In this document: one piece after another, positions 35,325 to 46,317 of the stretch
How positions within the stretch are numbered: the stretch's first letter is position 1
Layout: every line of letters begins with the position of its first letter
Source: Leucobacter chromiisoli
GTDB lineage: Bacteria > Actinomycetota > Actinomycetes > Actinomycetales > Microbacteriaceae
DNA: 64,000 nt
Direction: 5' to 3'
Assembly (NCBI RefSeq): GCF_016522505.1
Contig: NZ_JAEHOH010000002.1
Coordinates: forward strand, 1-64,000
Notes under the pieces: model-generated
Databases searched by the model: none
The model's input: only the letters and a program-made list of their open reading frames with translations
Told to the model about the DNA's origin: nothing
Made by a program: the position numbers and the translations under genes

Positions 35325-36155
35325 TCAGTAGTCATCGCGGGCGGCCTCCGATCCGGATCCGCCGGCCAGCGCGGCGAAGCGGTCGACGAGCGCCTCGGTC
35401 TGACGGGCGAGGATCGCCACGTCGGCGCCCACGGCCACGAAGGCCGCTCCGGCCTCCAGGTACCGCTCGGCGGCTGACGGGACGAACGCGTTCACGCCGA
35501 CCGGTGTGCCCGCCGCGCGCCCGGCGGCGATCGTGCGCAGCACGGCCGCCACGACGTCGGGGTGATCCTGCCGGCCGAGCAGCCCCATCGAGGCGGCGAG
35601 ATCCGAGGGGCCGGCGAAGAGCGCGTCGACGCCGTCGACGGCCGCGATCCGCTCGACGTCGGCGACGGCCGCGGCGGACTCGATCTGCACGGTGAGGCTG
35701 AGGGTCTCGTCCGCGCGGCCGAGGTATCCCTCCACCCGGTTCCACCGGGCCGACCTCGAGAGCGCGGAGCCCACGCCGCGCACACCGCCCCCCGCCCCGT
35801 CGGGGTAGCGGACGGCCCGCACGATCCCGGCCGCCTGCTCGACGGAGTCGACCATCGGGACGAGCAGGTTCTGGGCGCCGAGGTCGAGGAACCGCTTGAT
35901 CGTCACGACGTCGCCGGACGGCGGCCGCACGAGGGGCGCGACCGGGTAGGCCGACATCGCGTGGAGCTGCGCGAGCACGGACTCGAGCCCGTTGGGGGAG
36001 TGCTCGGCGTCGAGCAGCACCCAGTCGCAGCCGCTGCCGGCGACGATCTCGGCGGTGATCGGACTGCCGGCGCAGGCCCAGAGGCCGATCAGCGGCCGCT
36101 CGCTCGCCGCGAGCCGTTCGCGCATCGTCGCGGGGAGCTCTAGGCGAATCGGCAC
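35325..36155 (-). CDS. hpaI: HpcH/HpaI family aldolase (4-hydroxy-2-oxoheptanedioate aldolase)
   Basis: This class II pyruvate aldolase should cleave 4-hydroxy-2-oxoheptanedioate to pyruvate and succinate semialdehyde at the end of the pathway. The family motifs IGLWACAGSP, WVLLDAEHSPNG, VRPPSGDVVTIKRFLDLGAQ, IESAAAV and FAGPSDLAASMG contain the catalytic His and metal ligands. The GTG at 36155 gives 276 residues and a normal N-terminus, and overlaps the hydratase gene by 16 bases. An ATG at 36125 is the alternative. Confidence 0.92.
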   Translation of the reverse strand: MPIRLELPATMRERLAASERPLIGLWACAGSPITAEIVAGSGCDWVLLDAEHSPNGLESVLAQLHAMSAYPVAPLVRPPSGDVVTIKRFLDLGAQNLLVPMVDSVEQAAGIVRAVRYPDGAGGGVRGVGSALSRSARWNRVEGYLGRADETLSLTVQIESAAAVADVERIAAVDGVDALFAGPSDLAASMGLLGRQDHPDVVAAVLRTIAAGRAAGTPVGVNAFVPSAAERYLEAGAAFVAVGADVAILARQTEALVDRFAALAGGSGSEAARDDY

Positions 36156-36925
36156 GTCACCGCCCCCAGCCTGCCGTAGTCGGCGTGCACGGAGTCGCCC
36201 CGCTCCACCCACATCGGCCTCGTGAACGATCCCGCGAGCACGATCTCCCCCGCGCCGAGCGACTGACCGTGCTGGGCCAGCTTGTTGGCCAGCCAGGCCA
36301 CCCCCATCGCGGGGTGGCCGAGGACGGCGCCGGCGACGCCGGAGTCCTCGACGGTCTGGTTGCGGTAGAGGAGCGCCGAGGCCCAGCGCAGGTCGAGATC
36401 GTCGACGCGCACCGGGCGGCCGCCCAGCACCATCGCCCCGAGGGCTGCGTTGTCGCTGATGGTGTCGACGATCGTGCGCCCCTCGAGCTCGATGTGCGAG
36501 TTCAGCACTTCGAGGGCGGGCATCACGTAGTCGGTGGCGTTCAGCACGTCGAAGATGGTGACGTCGGGGCCCGCGAGCGGTTCGGCGAGCTTGAACGCCA
36601 GCTCGACCTCGATGCGCACGTTCGAGAAGCGGTCGAACTCGAGCGTGGCGCCCGACTCGTAGACCATGTCGTCGTGGATGACGCCGTAGTCGGGCTCCGA
36701 GATGCCGGTCGCCGCCTGCATGACCTTCGAGGTGAGGCCGATCTTGTGGCCGACGAGTCTCGCGCCCTCCTGGACGCGGCGATCCGACCACAGCTTCTGG
36801 ATCGCGTACGAGTCGTCGACGGTCATGCCGGGGTAGCGGCTCGTGAGGTGCGGGATCACGCTGCGGTCGCGATCCGCCTGCACGAGCTCGCCGGCGATGG
36901 ATTGGATCTGGGTCTGGTCGAGCAC
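36140..36925 (-). CDS. hpaH: 2-oxo-hept-4-ene-1,7-dioate hydratase
   Basis: HpaH adds water to 2-oxo-hept-3/4-ene-1,7-dioate, giving the substrate of HpaI. The 261-residue protein matches the hydratase/decarboxylase branch of the FAH superfamily: GHKIGLTSKVMQ, DYGVIHDDM, IEVELAFKLAEPL (metal-binding Glu residues), DYVMPALEV and AGSFTRPMWV. I chose GTG 36925 because GGAGG precedes it at good spacing. It directly follows the transporter genes and precedes hpaI in one operon. Confidence 0.93.
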   Translation of the reverse strand: MLDQTQIQSIAGELVQADRDRSVIPHLTSRYPGMTVDDSYAIQKLWSDRRVQEGARLVGHKIGLTSKVMQAATGISEPDYGVIHDDMVYESGATLEFDRFSNVRIEVELAFKLAEPLAGPDVTIFDVLNATDYVMPALEVLNSHIELEGRTIVDTISDNAALGAMVLGGRPVRVDDLDLRWASALLYRNQTVEDSGVAGAVLGHPAMGVAWLANKLAQHGQSLGAGEIVLAGSFTRPMWVERGDSVHADYGRLGAVTCRFA

Positions 36926-37029
36926 CGGGCCCTCCGTAGTCTCTGGTGTCTGATGCGGGTGCGCCGATGGACGCGGGTGTGGGTGATGCGCGCGGGGTCC
37001 GCGGGGGCGCGCCGGGCGGCGCGCCCCCG

Positions 37030-37851
37030 TCAGCCGACCCAGCTGGTGAACTTCTTCTCGGCCCGGCTGACGACCTGGTTGAGCAGGATCGCGATCAGCA
37101 TGAGCAGCAGGGAGATCGCCCAGACCGCGCTGTAGTTGTGCGACTTGCTGGCCGTCGAGACGACACCGCCGATGCCGACGAGCGCGATGAACATCTCGCC
37201 GTTGATCATGCCCTTGACGCACCGCCCGACGGCGAGCCGGAGCCCGGCGACCGTGAGGGGGAACGCCGCGGGGATCACGACGCGCCGCACGGTCGCCCAC
37301 GGTCGCGCTCCGTACGAGGCCGCCATGTCGAGCAGCGGCTGGTCGACGGTGCGGATCCCGGCCGAGGTGTTGATGATGATCACGAACACCCCGTAGAGGA
37401 AGACCACCGAGATCCTGGTGATGTCCGAGAGTCCGAAGATCGCGAACAGGATCGGCGCGAAGATCAGCGACGGCGTCACCATGAGCGCGTTGACGTAGAT
37501 GTCGAGCGCCGCGTAGACCCGCGACGACAGGCCCATGAGCGTGCCGACGACGAGGCCGACCGCGACGGCGAGGACCAGGCCGATCGCGAACATCGACAGG
37601 CTCGACAGCAGGTAGCCGAGGAAGTCCTCGCCGGCGAAGAGGCGGACGAGCTCGACGACGACGGAGCTGAGCGGGGGCAGCCAGGTCAGCCGGAGTGCGT
37701 GGCCGAGGATCTCCCAGACGATGCCGAGGAGGATCAGCGATCCCCAGTCGAGCACGACGGCGCGCAGGATCCGGACCGGCAGCGGCCGACGTGAGGGGCG
37801 CGGCGCGTCCGGATCGGCGATCGCCAACTGGCGCGTGAGCGTGGAGGTCAT
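37030..37851 (-). CDS. ABC transporter permease (nitrate/taurine/aromatic type)
   Basis: The 273-residue permease has about six helices of the SsuC/TauC family, with the EAA loop MAASYGARPWATVRRVVIPA and a conserved GLRLAVGRCVKGMINGEM. Its ATG overlaps the ATPase stop as ATGA. Position between a MarR regulator and hpa enzymes suggests that the transporter imports the aromatic or dicarboxylic substrate of the pathway. It is the second of two permeases in the operon. Confidence 0.9.
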   Translation of the reverse strand: MTSTLTRQLAIADPDAPRPSRRPLPVRILRAVVLDWGSLILLGIVWEILGHALRLTWLPPLSSVVVELVRLFAGEDFLGYLLSSLSMFAIGLVLAVAVGLVVGTLMGLSSRVYAALDIYVNALMVTPSLIFAPILFAIFGLSDITRISVVFLYGVFVIIINTSAGIRTVDQPLLDMAASYGARPWATVRRVVIPAAFPLTVAGLRLAVGRCVKGMINGEMFIALVGIGGVVSTASKSHNYSAVWAISLLLMLIAILLNQVVSRAEKKFTSWVG

Positions 37852-38621
37852 TTCGCGCCCATCCGGTACATGTCGCGCAGGCGCTGCCAGAGGTGCTCCT
37901 TGAGGTCGACGAACTCCGGCGTGCGCTCGATGCCCTCCTGGTTGCGGGGGCGGGGGATGTCGACCGGGATGACCTCCTCGACCCGGCCCGGCCTAGCCGA
38001 CATGAGCACGACGCGGTCGGCGAGCAGCACCGCCTCCTCCATGTCGTGCGTGACGAAGACCACCGTCTTCTTGTCGTTCTCCCAGATCTTGAGCAGCTCC
38101 TCCTGCATGTAGCGGCGGGTCTGCTGGTCGAGGGCGCCGAAGGGCTCGTCCATGAGGATGACGGGGGTGTCGACGGCGAGGGCCCGCGCGAGCCCGACGC
38201 GCTGCTGCATGCCGCCAGAGAGCTCCTTCGGATACTTGTCCTCGAAACCCGTCAGACCCACCTTGGCGATGAACTCCCGCGCGATCTCGCGCGCCTCCCG
38301 CTTGGAGCGGCCCCGCATCTCGAGGCCGAAGGCGGTGTTGTCGAGAATGGTCGCCCAGGGCAGCAGCGCGAAGTTCTGGAACACCACCGAGCAGTCGAGG
38401 TTCGGCCCCTTGACCCGGGATCCGTTGACCTCGACGGTGCCCTCGGTGGGGTTCTCGAGCCCGCCGATCGCCCGCATCAGCGTGGTCTTGCCGCAGCCCG
38501 ACGGGCCCAGCAGGGTGATGAACTCGTTGTTCCCGATCGTCAGGTTGACGTCCGACAGCGCGAGCGTCTCTCCGCGGCCCTCGGTGACGTAGCGGTGCGT
38601 GAGATCCCGTACTTCGATCAT
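37848..38621 (-). CDS. ABC transporter ATPase (SsuB/TauB type)
   Basis: This 257-residue nucleotide-binding subunit has Walker A GPSGCGKTT, signature LSGGMQQR, Walker B VILMDEPFGALD and the switch His in FVTHDMEEA, all typical of the nitrate/sulfonate/taurine group. The upstream permease stop overlaps this ATG (TAATG), and its own stop overlaps the next permease, so the transporter genes are coupled. Confidence 0.94.
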   Translation of the reverse strand: MIEVRDLTHRYVTEGRGETLALSDVNLTIGNNEFITLLGPSGCGKTTLMRAIGGLENPTEGTVEVNGSRVKGPNLDCSVVFQNFALLPWATILDNTAFGLEMRGRSKREAREIAREFIAKVGLTGFEDKYPKELSGGMQQRVGLARALAVDTPVILMDEPFGALDQQTRRYMQEELLKIWENDKKTVVFVTHDMEEAVLLADRVVLMSARPGRVEEVIPVDIPRPRNQEGIERTPEFVDLKEHLWQRLRDMYRMGAK

Positions 38622-39445
38622 TATTTCTTCCACTTCATGAGTCGGCGCTCGAAGGTCTGCATCAGCGTCGCCAGGAGCACGGCCTCCAGCACCACGGCGA
38701 TCGTCGTGGCGTAGAGCAGGTCGGATTGGAACGTGCCGCGGTAGTCGAGCATGCTCTGGCCGATGCCGACGGGGAGCATGATGAGCTCGACGATCACCAT
38801 CCCGGCGAACGCGCGGCTCAGGCCGATGCGCAGCCCCGAGAAGATCGCGGGCACCGCGCCGGGGATGAGGATCCTCGCCCAGACCCGCCCCTCGCCGGCC
38901 CCGAAGCTCCGCGCCATCTCGCTGAGGGTCCGCGGAACGGTGCGGACGCCGGCGCGCACGTTGGTGAGGATGTACACCCAGGCGAACAGGACGATGACCA
39001 GCACCTTCGGGAGCATTCCGAGGCCGAAGGCGACGAGGATGATGGGGATGAGTGGGGAGATCGGCAGCGCGATCGTGGCCGCGGTGATGGGGGAGAGGAG
39101 CCGGTCGACGGCCTGCCAGCGGGCCATCGCGAGCCCGAGCGGCACGGCGATGACGACCGCGGTCGCGTAGCCGATGACGAGCGCCAGGTTGCTGACGCCG
39201 AGGGCCGGCCAGAGCTCGCCCGTGACGAACATCATGTCGAACAGGCCGACCATGGTGTCGGAGAACGTGGGGATCAGGATCGAGTCGGCCGACCGGGCCC
39301 CGATCTCCCACAGCCCCGCGAACAGGGCGATGGCCGCGAGCCGGAGCAGCACCGTCGTCGTCGGCCGCACCGTCCGGCCGAGATGCAGGATCTCGATCGG
39401 CTTCGTCTGCGGCCGCGAGGCGGCCGGAAGCGTATTGGTGGTCAC
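38621..39445 (-). CDS. ABC transporter permease (nitrate/taurine/aromatic type)
   Basis: The 274-residue first permease of the hpa-linked transporter has six predicted helices and the EAA loop MARSFGAGEGRVWARILIPG followed by AVPAIFSGLRIGLSRAFAGM. It starts with GTG at 39445. With the other permease it probably forms a heterodimeric channel. A strong hairpin separates it from the binding-protein gene. Confidence 0.9.
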   Translation of the reverse strand: MTTNTLPAASRPQTKPIEILHLGRTVRPTTTVLLRLAAIALFAGLWEIGARSADSILIPTFSDTMVGLFDMMFVTGELWPALGVSNLALVIGYATAVVIAVPLGLAMARWQAVDRLLSPITAATIALPISPLIPIILVAFGLGMLPKVLVIVLFAWVYILTNVRAGVRTVPRTLSEMARSFGAGEGRVWARILIPGAVPAIFSGLRIGLSRAFAGMVIVELIMLPVGIGQSMLDYRGTFQSDLLYATTIAVVLEAVLLATLMQTFERRLMKWKK

Positions 39446-39459
39446 AGTGTTCCCTCCGG

Positions 39460-39488
39460 CCGGTTCCCGGGACGAGCCCGGGAACCGG
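39460..39488 (-). terminator. Stem-loop after the hpa-linked binding-protein gene
   Basis: A perfect 12-base stem (CCGGTTCCCGGG / CCCGGGAACCGG) with a 5-base loop begins eight bases after the binding-protein stop and ends 14 bases before the permease start. Like the one at 24034-24065, it may partly terminate or protect the binding-protein message. Confidence 0.75.
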
Positions 39489-39496
39489 CATCGTCG

Positions 39497-40492
39497 CTAG
39501 TGCGCGAACTCGGTGTCGGCGACGTCCTCGACGGTGAGCTCGCCCTCGGGGATGGAGCCGGACTCCTGGTAGAAGGCGATGGTCGCCTCGACGGCGGCCG
39601 GATCGAGGCCGACGGCATCGGGGAAGGCGCCGCCCGCGACGAGCTCCTCGTAGATGGACGCGTACTTCTCGGGCTCGCCCTCGAGGATCCGTGCGGCCTC
39701 CTCGGCGAAGGTCTGCGGATCCGAGTTCACGGCGTCGAACTGCTCGCCCAGCGCGTCGAGGAACGCCGAGACCGCCTCGGCGTCGTCGTCGAGCGTCTTC
39801 TGGGTGGCCGCGATGGTCTGGGTGAGCAGGTCCGACTGGGTGTCGCTCAGCGAGGTGAGCACCTTGCCCTGATCCGACTCGCCGCCCGTCACGCCGATCC
39901 AGTCCTCCAGGCGGACGACGGTGCCCATGATCTGCCCCTCCAGCAGGGCGGTCGCGCGGTTCTCGGAGCCCGAGATCACGAGCCACTCGGGCTCGTCGGC
40001 GTCGGGGCACTCGTCCGCGTACCAGCGCTTGAGGTGGGCGGTGCTGGTCGACCCCTCCGAGTGGATCGCCACGGGTTGCCCGGCGAGATCCTCGCACGAT
40101 CCCACGTCGGGGGCGACGATGATCTGGAGATCGTTCATGTTGTTGTTGGCGACCATCCTGATGTCGGCCTTCGCGATGTTGGCGCTCATCACGGTCGCCG
40201 GGCCCATCGAGGCCACGTTCACGTCGCCCCGCAGGAGCGCCTGGGTCTGCACGTCGGGGGAATCGAACTCGATGTAGTCGGTCTCGACGCCCTCCTCCGC
40301 CAGCGATTCGAGGGCGAGGATCGCCGGGACGTCGGTGGGGCCGATACCGCCGGGGAAGCCCAGGGTGATCGAGCCGTCGCCGCCCGCGTCGTCTCCCGAG
40401 CCCGCGCAGGCGGCCAGGGAGCCGACCAGTCCGAGCGCGAGTGCGAGGCCGGCGCCGGCTCGGATGCCGCGTCGTGTCATGAGTCTCTTCAT
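39497..40492 (-). CDS. ABC transporter substrate-binding lipoprotein (NMT1/TauA type)
   Basis: The 331-residue binding protein has a signal peptide and lipobox LAAC (Cys29), then the NMT1/THI5-like fold with ITLGFPGGIGPTDVPAI, the LLRGDVNVASMGPATVMSAN segment and a second domain ending in ATIAFYQESGSI. Homologs bind taurine, sulfonates, aromatic acids or pyrimidine precursors. The hpa context suggests an aromatic acid or its breakdown product. AAGGAGA precedes the ATG. Confidence 0.9.
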   Translation of the reverse strand: MKRLMTRRGIRAGAGLALALGLVGSLAACAGSGDDAGGDGSITLGFPGGIGPTDVPAILALESLAEEGVETDYIEFDSPDVQTQALLRGDVNVASMGPATVMSANIAKADIRMVANNNMNDLQIIVAPDVGSCEDLAGQPVAIHSEGSTSTAHLKRWYADECPDADEPEWLVISGSENRATALLEGQIMGTVVRLEDWIGVTGGESDQGKVLTSLSDTQSDLLTQTIAATQKTLDDDAEAVSAFLDALGEQFDAVNSDPQTFAEEAARILEGEPEKYASIYEELVAGGAFPDAVGLDPAAVEATIAFYQESGSIPEGELTVEDVADTEFAH

Positions 40493-40534
40493 CGAGTTTC
40501 TCCTTGTCGGATGTGTGGTGGTGAGGGTCAGTCG

Positions 40535-40972
40535 TCAGCCGTCGTGGGCGGACCGCAGTGAATCGACGAACGTCGACAGGGCTTCGGACAGCTCGACGAG
40601 CGGGTCGCCGCCGATCTGCTGGGAGATCCGCTCGTACTCCTGCTCGATGTCGGGCCCGAGGGACGCGACCAGCTCGGAGCCGGCCGCGGTCAGCGACAGG
40701 TGCACCTGCCGCTGGTCCTCCTCCCCGTTGGTGCGCTGCAGGAAGCGCCGGGACTCCAGGTTCGCGAGGATGCGCGACAGGCTCGGCTTCGAGATCACGG
40801 ACTCCTCGGAGAGCTCCGAGAAGGTGACGGATCCGTGCGCGTGGACGACGCGGAGCACGCGCCACTGGGTCTCGGTGAACCCGGCGGCGTGCAGGATCGG
40901 GCGGAAGCGCTGCATCATCACCTCGCGCGCCTGCAGGAACTGCAGCGGCAGCATCTCGGCGATCTCCCTCAT
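40535..40972 (-). CDS. MarR family regulator (HpaR-like)
   Basis: The 145-residue winged-helix regulator starts with a helix rich in Gln and Arg (LQAREVMMQRFRPILHAAGF), then TETQWRVLRVVHAHGSVTF and the recognition region VISKPSLSRILANLESRRF. This is the pattern of HpaR/HpcR-type repressors of homoprotocatechuate degradation. It is the first gene of the operon. A palindrome overlapping the predicted promoter upstream fits autorepression relieved by an aromatic ligand. GAGGAG precedes the ATG. Confidence 0.88.
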   Translation of the reverse strand: MREIAEMLPLQFLQAREVMMQRFRPILHAAGFTETQWRVLRVVHAHGSVTFSELSEESVISKPSLSRILANLESRRFLQRTNGEEDQRQVHLSLTAAGSELVASLGPDIEQEYERISQQIGGDPLVELSEALSTFVDSLRSAHDG

Positions 40973-41042
40973 GCTGTTCTCCTCATCGGTCTCGGTCGTC
41001 TCGTCAGTCTCGGTCGGTCTCGTCGGTCGCGGTCGGCGATTC

Positions 41043-41078
41043 GTTCACATGTTAATGTGAACATGTTAATGAACTCAA
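41043..41078 (-). promoter_or_regulatory. Operator and promoter of the hpa-type operon
   Basis: A perfect palindrome with 8-base arms GTTCACAT (41043-41050) and ATGTGAAC (41055-41062) overlaps the predicted minus-strand -10 TAACAT (41049-41054). The -35 TTGAGT (41073-41078) lies 18 bases upstream of it. A second AACATGTT palindrome lies within the spacer. The layout fits a MarR-type repressor blocking its own operon. Confidence 0.65.
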
Positions 41079-41122
41079 GTCCCTCGCGAAAACCGCCCGC
41101 GGCGGCGCCGCTCCGCCGCCGG

Positions 41123-42058
<936 letters not shown>

Positions 42059-42093
42059 TCCGTGCGATGCCGCGGCGGGCGGAGCACTCGGCC

Positions 42094-42191
42094 GTTCGCT
42101 TGTGTCCCATCCCCCGAAATCGGGGACGCGTACGTGCGTTCCAGAGGGCGGAAGCGCACTCGAGCGTCCCCGAATCGAGGAGTGCGCGAAC
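42094..42191. repeat. Imperfect palindromic element between argF and argH
   Basis: A 98-base region folds back on itself: outer arms GTTCGC (42094-42099) and GCGAAC (42186-42191), a 9-base perfect pair CGGGGACGC (42121-42129) and GCGTCCCCG (42164-42172), and an inner GTGCGTTCC paired with GGAAGCGCAC with a bulge. It fills most of the argF-argH gap. It could be a REP-like element, a terminator or an mRNA structure. Confidence 0.55.
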
Positions 42192-42194
42192 CGC

Positions 42195-43649
<1,455 letters not shown>

Positions 43650-43726
43650 CGGTCTACGAGACCCGGGTATGCAGCCCGATCTCCTGGACCTCCGAGATCT
43701 CCTGAGGGGAACCGCAGCGATGCTCA

Positions 43727-43732
43727 TAGGCT
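43727..43732 (+). promoter_or_regulatory. -10 box of leaderless hutD promoter
   Basis: TAGGCT lies six bases before the hutD ATG. Confidence 0.5.
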
Positions 43733-43738
43733 GAGGTC

Positions 43739-44326
43739 ATGTATCTTCTCCGAGAGCTCGCCACCGCGCGGACCGTGCCGTGGGCGAACGGGGGCGGCGT
43801 CACGACCGAGCTCGTCTCCTTCGAGGCCTCGAGCGAGCTCAGTCCCGACTGCGCCCAGGCCTGGCGGCTCAGCATCGCGCGGCTCGATGCACCCGGCCCG
43901 TTCTCCCCGCTTCCCGGGATCGCGCGAACCTTCATGCCGCTCGACGGTTCGCTCACACTCGTCGTCGACGGCGACGTCCACGAGCTCGAACCGGGGAAAC
44001 CGCTGCAGTTCTCGGGCGACGCCGATGCGGTGTTGGAGTGGTTGCCGAGGCCATGCCGCGCGCTCAACTTGATGGGGCGCGGACCTCGCCCCGGTCGGAT
44101 CGTCGCCGCGAGTGAGACCGGGCGCATGCCCGAGGGGGCTGTGGCCGCACTCGCAGTTCTGCGTGGCGACGACGAGTGCGGCGAGGCGACCCGAGCCGTG
44201 GACGCCGAGGAGCATCCCCGGGCGGAGGATGTGCTGGTGCTGACCCCCGGGATCACCGCCCTGACACCGCAGCCCCACCGGTCGATCCCCGATGCGGCCG
44301 TGCGCTTCTTCGTGATCCCGAGTTAG
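43739..44326 (+). CDS. hutD: HutD family protein
   Basis: This 195-residue cupin-like protein is typical of histidine-utilisation loci: [15 protein letters not shown] near the start, [20 protein letters not shown] and the [14 protein letters not shown] strand. HutD binds urocanate or formylated compounds and is thought to limit Hut pathway flux, but no enzymatic activity is established. It is the first gene of the plus-strand hutD-hutU-hutI series, 179 bases before hutU. Confidence 0.9.
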   Translation: MYLLRELATARTVPWANGGGVTTELVSFEASSELSPDCAQAWRLSIARLDAPGPFSPLPGIARTFMPLDGSLTLVVDGDVHELEPGKPLQFSGDADAVLEWLPRPCRALNLMGRGPRPGRIVAASETGRMPEGAVAALAVLRGDDECGEATRAVDAEEHPRAEDVLVLTPGITALTPQPHRSIPDAAVRFFVIPS

Positions 44327-44505
44327 GGCGCTGGCGCGCCCTCGAGGTCCGGTATCTCGGACAGTCGATCCGGAAACGGCATTGTCGCAGCGCACTCGGC
44401 AGGGTGAGATGGGAGCAACGCATCGACGGCCGGTCTCGGAGCACTCTGCTCACCCCCGTTCGTCACCGCGCACGGCTTCGCCACCACTTCATGAAAGGTC
44501 CAACG

Positions 44506-46233
44506 ATGGCTCTCCCAGGTGCTCGCCCCGTCCGCTCGCCTCGCGGCACTGAACTCTCCGCGAAAAGCTGGCAGACGGAAGCCCCGCTCCGCATGCTCAT
44601 GAACAACCTCGACCCCGAGGTCGCCGAGCGCCCCGACGACCTCGTGGTCTACGGGGGCACCGGTCGCGCTGCCCGCAGCTGGGAGGCGTACGACGCGATC
44701 GTCGACACCCTCCGCGACCTCGAGGAGGACGAGACCCTGCTCGTGCAGTCGGGTAAGCCGGTCGGCGTCTTCCGCACCAACACGTGGGCGCCGCGCGTGC
44801 TCATCGCCAACTCGAACCTCGTCGGCGACTGGGCGACCTGGCCCGAGTTCCGAAAGCTCGAGGCCGAGGGGCTCATGATGTACGGCCAGATGACCGCTGG
44901 ATCGTGGATCTACATCGGTACGCAGGGCATCCTCCAGGGCACCTATGAAACCTTCGCCGCCGCCGGCCGGAAGCTCATCGGCCAGAAGCGCATCGAGGGC
45001 GTCGCGGGCAAGGGCTCGCTCGCCGGCACGATCACCCTGACCGGCGGCTGCGGCGGCATGGGCGGCGCCCAACCCCTCGCCGTCACCCTGAACGACGGCG
45101 CCTGCCTCATCGTCGACGTCGACAAGACCCGCCTCGATCGCCGCGCGGGCAAGCGCTACCTGGACGAGGTCGTCGAAGACCTCGACGAGGCCCTCGCCAA
45201 GGTGCAGCAGGCCAAGGACGAGCAGCGCGGCTGGTCGGTCGGCCTCGTCGGCAACGCCGCCGAGGTGTTCCCCGAGATCCTGCGCCGCCACCGGGCCGGC
45301 GAGATCACCATCGACCTCGTGACCGACCAGACCTCCGCGCACGACCCGCTGTCGTACCTGCCCATCCGCTACACCGTCGAGGAGTGGCACGCGCGGGCCG
45401 AGGCCGATCCCGAGCAGTTCACGAAGGACGCGCAGGCCGCGATGGCCGTGCACGTCAAGGCCATGGTCGAATTCCAGGACGCGGGGGCCGAGGTCTTCGA
45501 CTACGGCAACTCGATCCGCGACGAGGCTCGGAAAGGCGGCTACGACCGCTCCTTCGAGTTCCCCGGCTTCGTCCCGGCCTACATCCGGCCGCTGTTCTGC
45601 GAGGGCCTCGGCCCGTTCCGCTGGGCCGCTCTCTCGGGCGATCCCGATGACATCCGTGTCACCGACGAGGCGCTCAAGGAGCTCTTCCCGGAGAACACGC
45701 ACCTCCACAACTGGCTCGACGCGGCTGCTGAGCGCGTCGAGTACGAGGGCCTTCCGGCCCGCATCTGCTGGCTCGGCTACGGCGAGCGCCACCGGGCCGG
45801 CCTCCTCTTCAACCGCCTCGTCGCCGAGGACAAGGTCAAGGCGCCGATCGTGATCGGCCGCGACCACCTCGATTCGGGATCGGTCGCATCACCCTACCGT
45901 GAGACCGAGGCCATGGCCGACGGCTCCGACGCGATCGCCGACTGGCCGCTGCTCAACGCCCTCACCGCGACCTCGTCCGGCGCGACGTGGGTGTCGATCC
46001 ACCACGGCGGCGGTGTCGGGATCGGCCGCTCCATCCACACCGGCCAGGTCTCGGTCGCCGACGGCACCGAGCTCGCGGCCGAGAAGCTCTCGCGCCTGCT
46101 CACCAACGACCCCGGCATGGGGGTCATCCGTCACGTCGACGCCGGCTACGAGCGCGCCGCCGAGGTCGCCGAAGAGCGCGGGGTCAGGATCCCCGTCGCA
46201 CCGACCACCCGCAACACCGACCGCGCCTGGTAG
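44506..46233 (+). CDS. hutU: Urocanate hydratase
   Basis: HutU converts urocanate to imidazolone propionate using tightly bound NAD. The 575-residue protein matches throughout: [73 protein letters not shown] and [17 protein letters not shown] chose ATG 44506, seven bases after AAAGG, with translation [14 protein letters not shown]; an in-frame ATG lies 15 bases upstream. It is followed by hutI after 84 bases. Confidence 0.97.
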   Translation: MALPGARPVRSPRGTELSAKSWQTEAPLRMLMNNLDPEVAERPDDLVVYGGTGRAARSWEAYDAIVDTLRDLEEDETLLVQSGKPVGVFRTNTWAPRVLIANSNLVGDWATWPEFRKLEAEGLMMYGQMTAGSWIYIGTQGILQGTYETFAAAGRKLIGQKRIEGVAGKGSLAGTITLTGGCGGMGGAQPLAVTLNDGACLIVDVDKTRLDRRAGKRYLDEVVEDLDEALAKVQQAKDEQRGWSVGLVGNAAEVFPEILRRHRAGEITIDLVTDQTSAHDPLSYLPIRYTVEEWHARAEADPEQFTKDAQAAMAVHVKAMVEFQDAGAEVFDYGNSIRDEARKGGYDRSFEFPGFVPAYIRPLFCEGLGPFRWAALSGDPDDIRVTDEALKELFPENTHLHNWLDAAAERVEYEGLPARICWLGYGERHRAGLLFNRLVAEDKVKAPIVIGRDHLDSGSVASPYRETEAMADGSDAIADWPLLNALTATSSGATWVSIHHGGGVGIGRSIHTGQVSVADGTELAAEKLSRLLTNDPGMGVIRHVDAGYERAAEVAEERGVRIPVAPTTRNTDRAW

Positions 46234-46317
46234 GTCGTCGGTCGTCCGCTCGGTCCGCTCCTCCCGCGCCGCCGCACGTTCGGAGCGACCCGACCCGCAC
46301 GATGAGAGAGTGAACCC

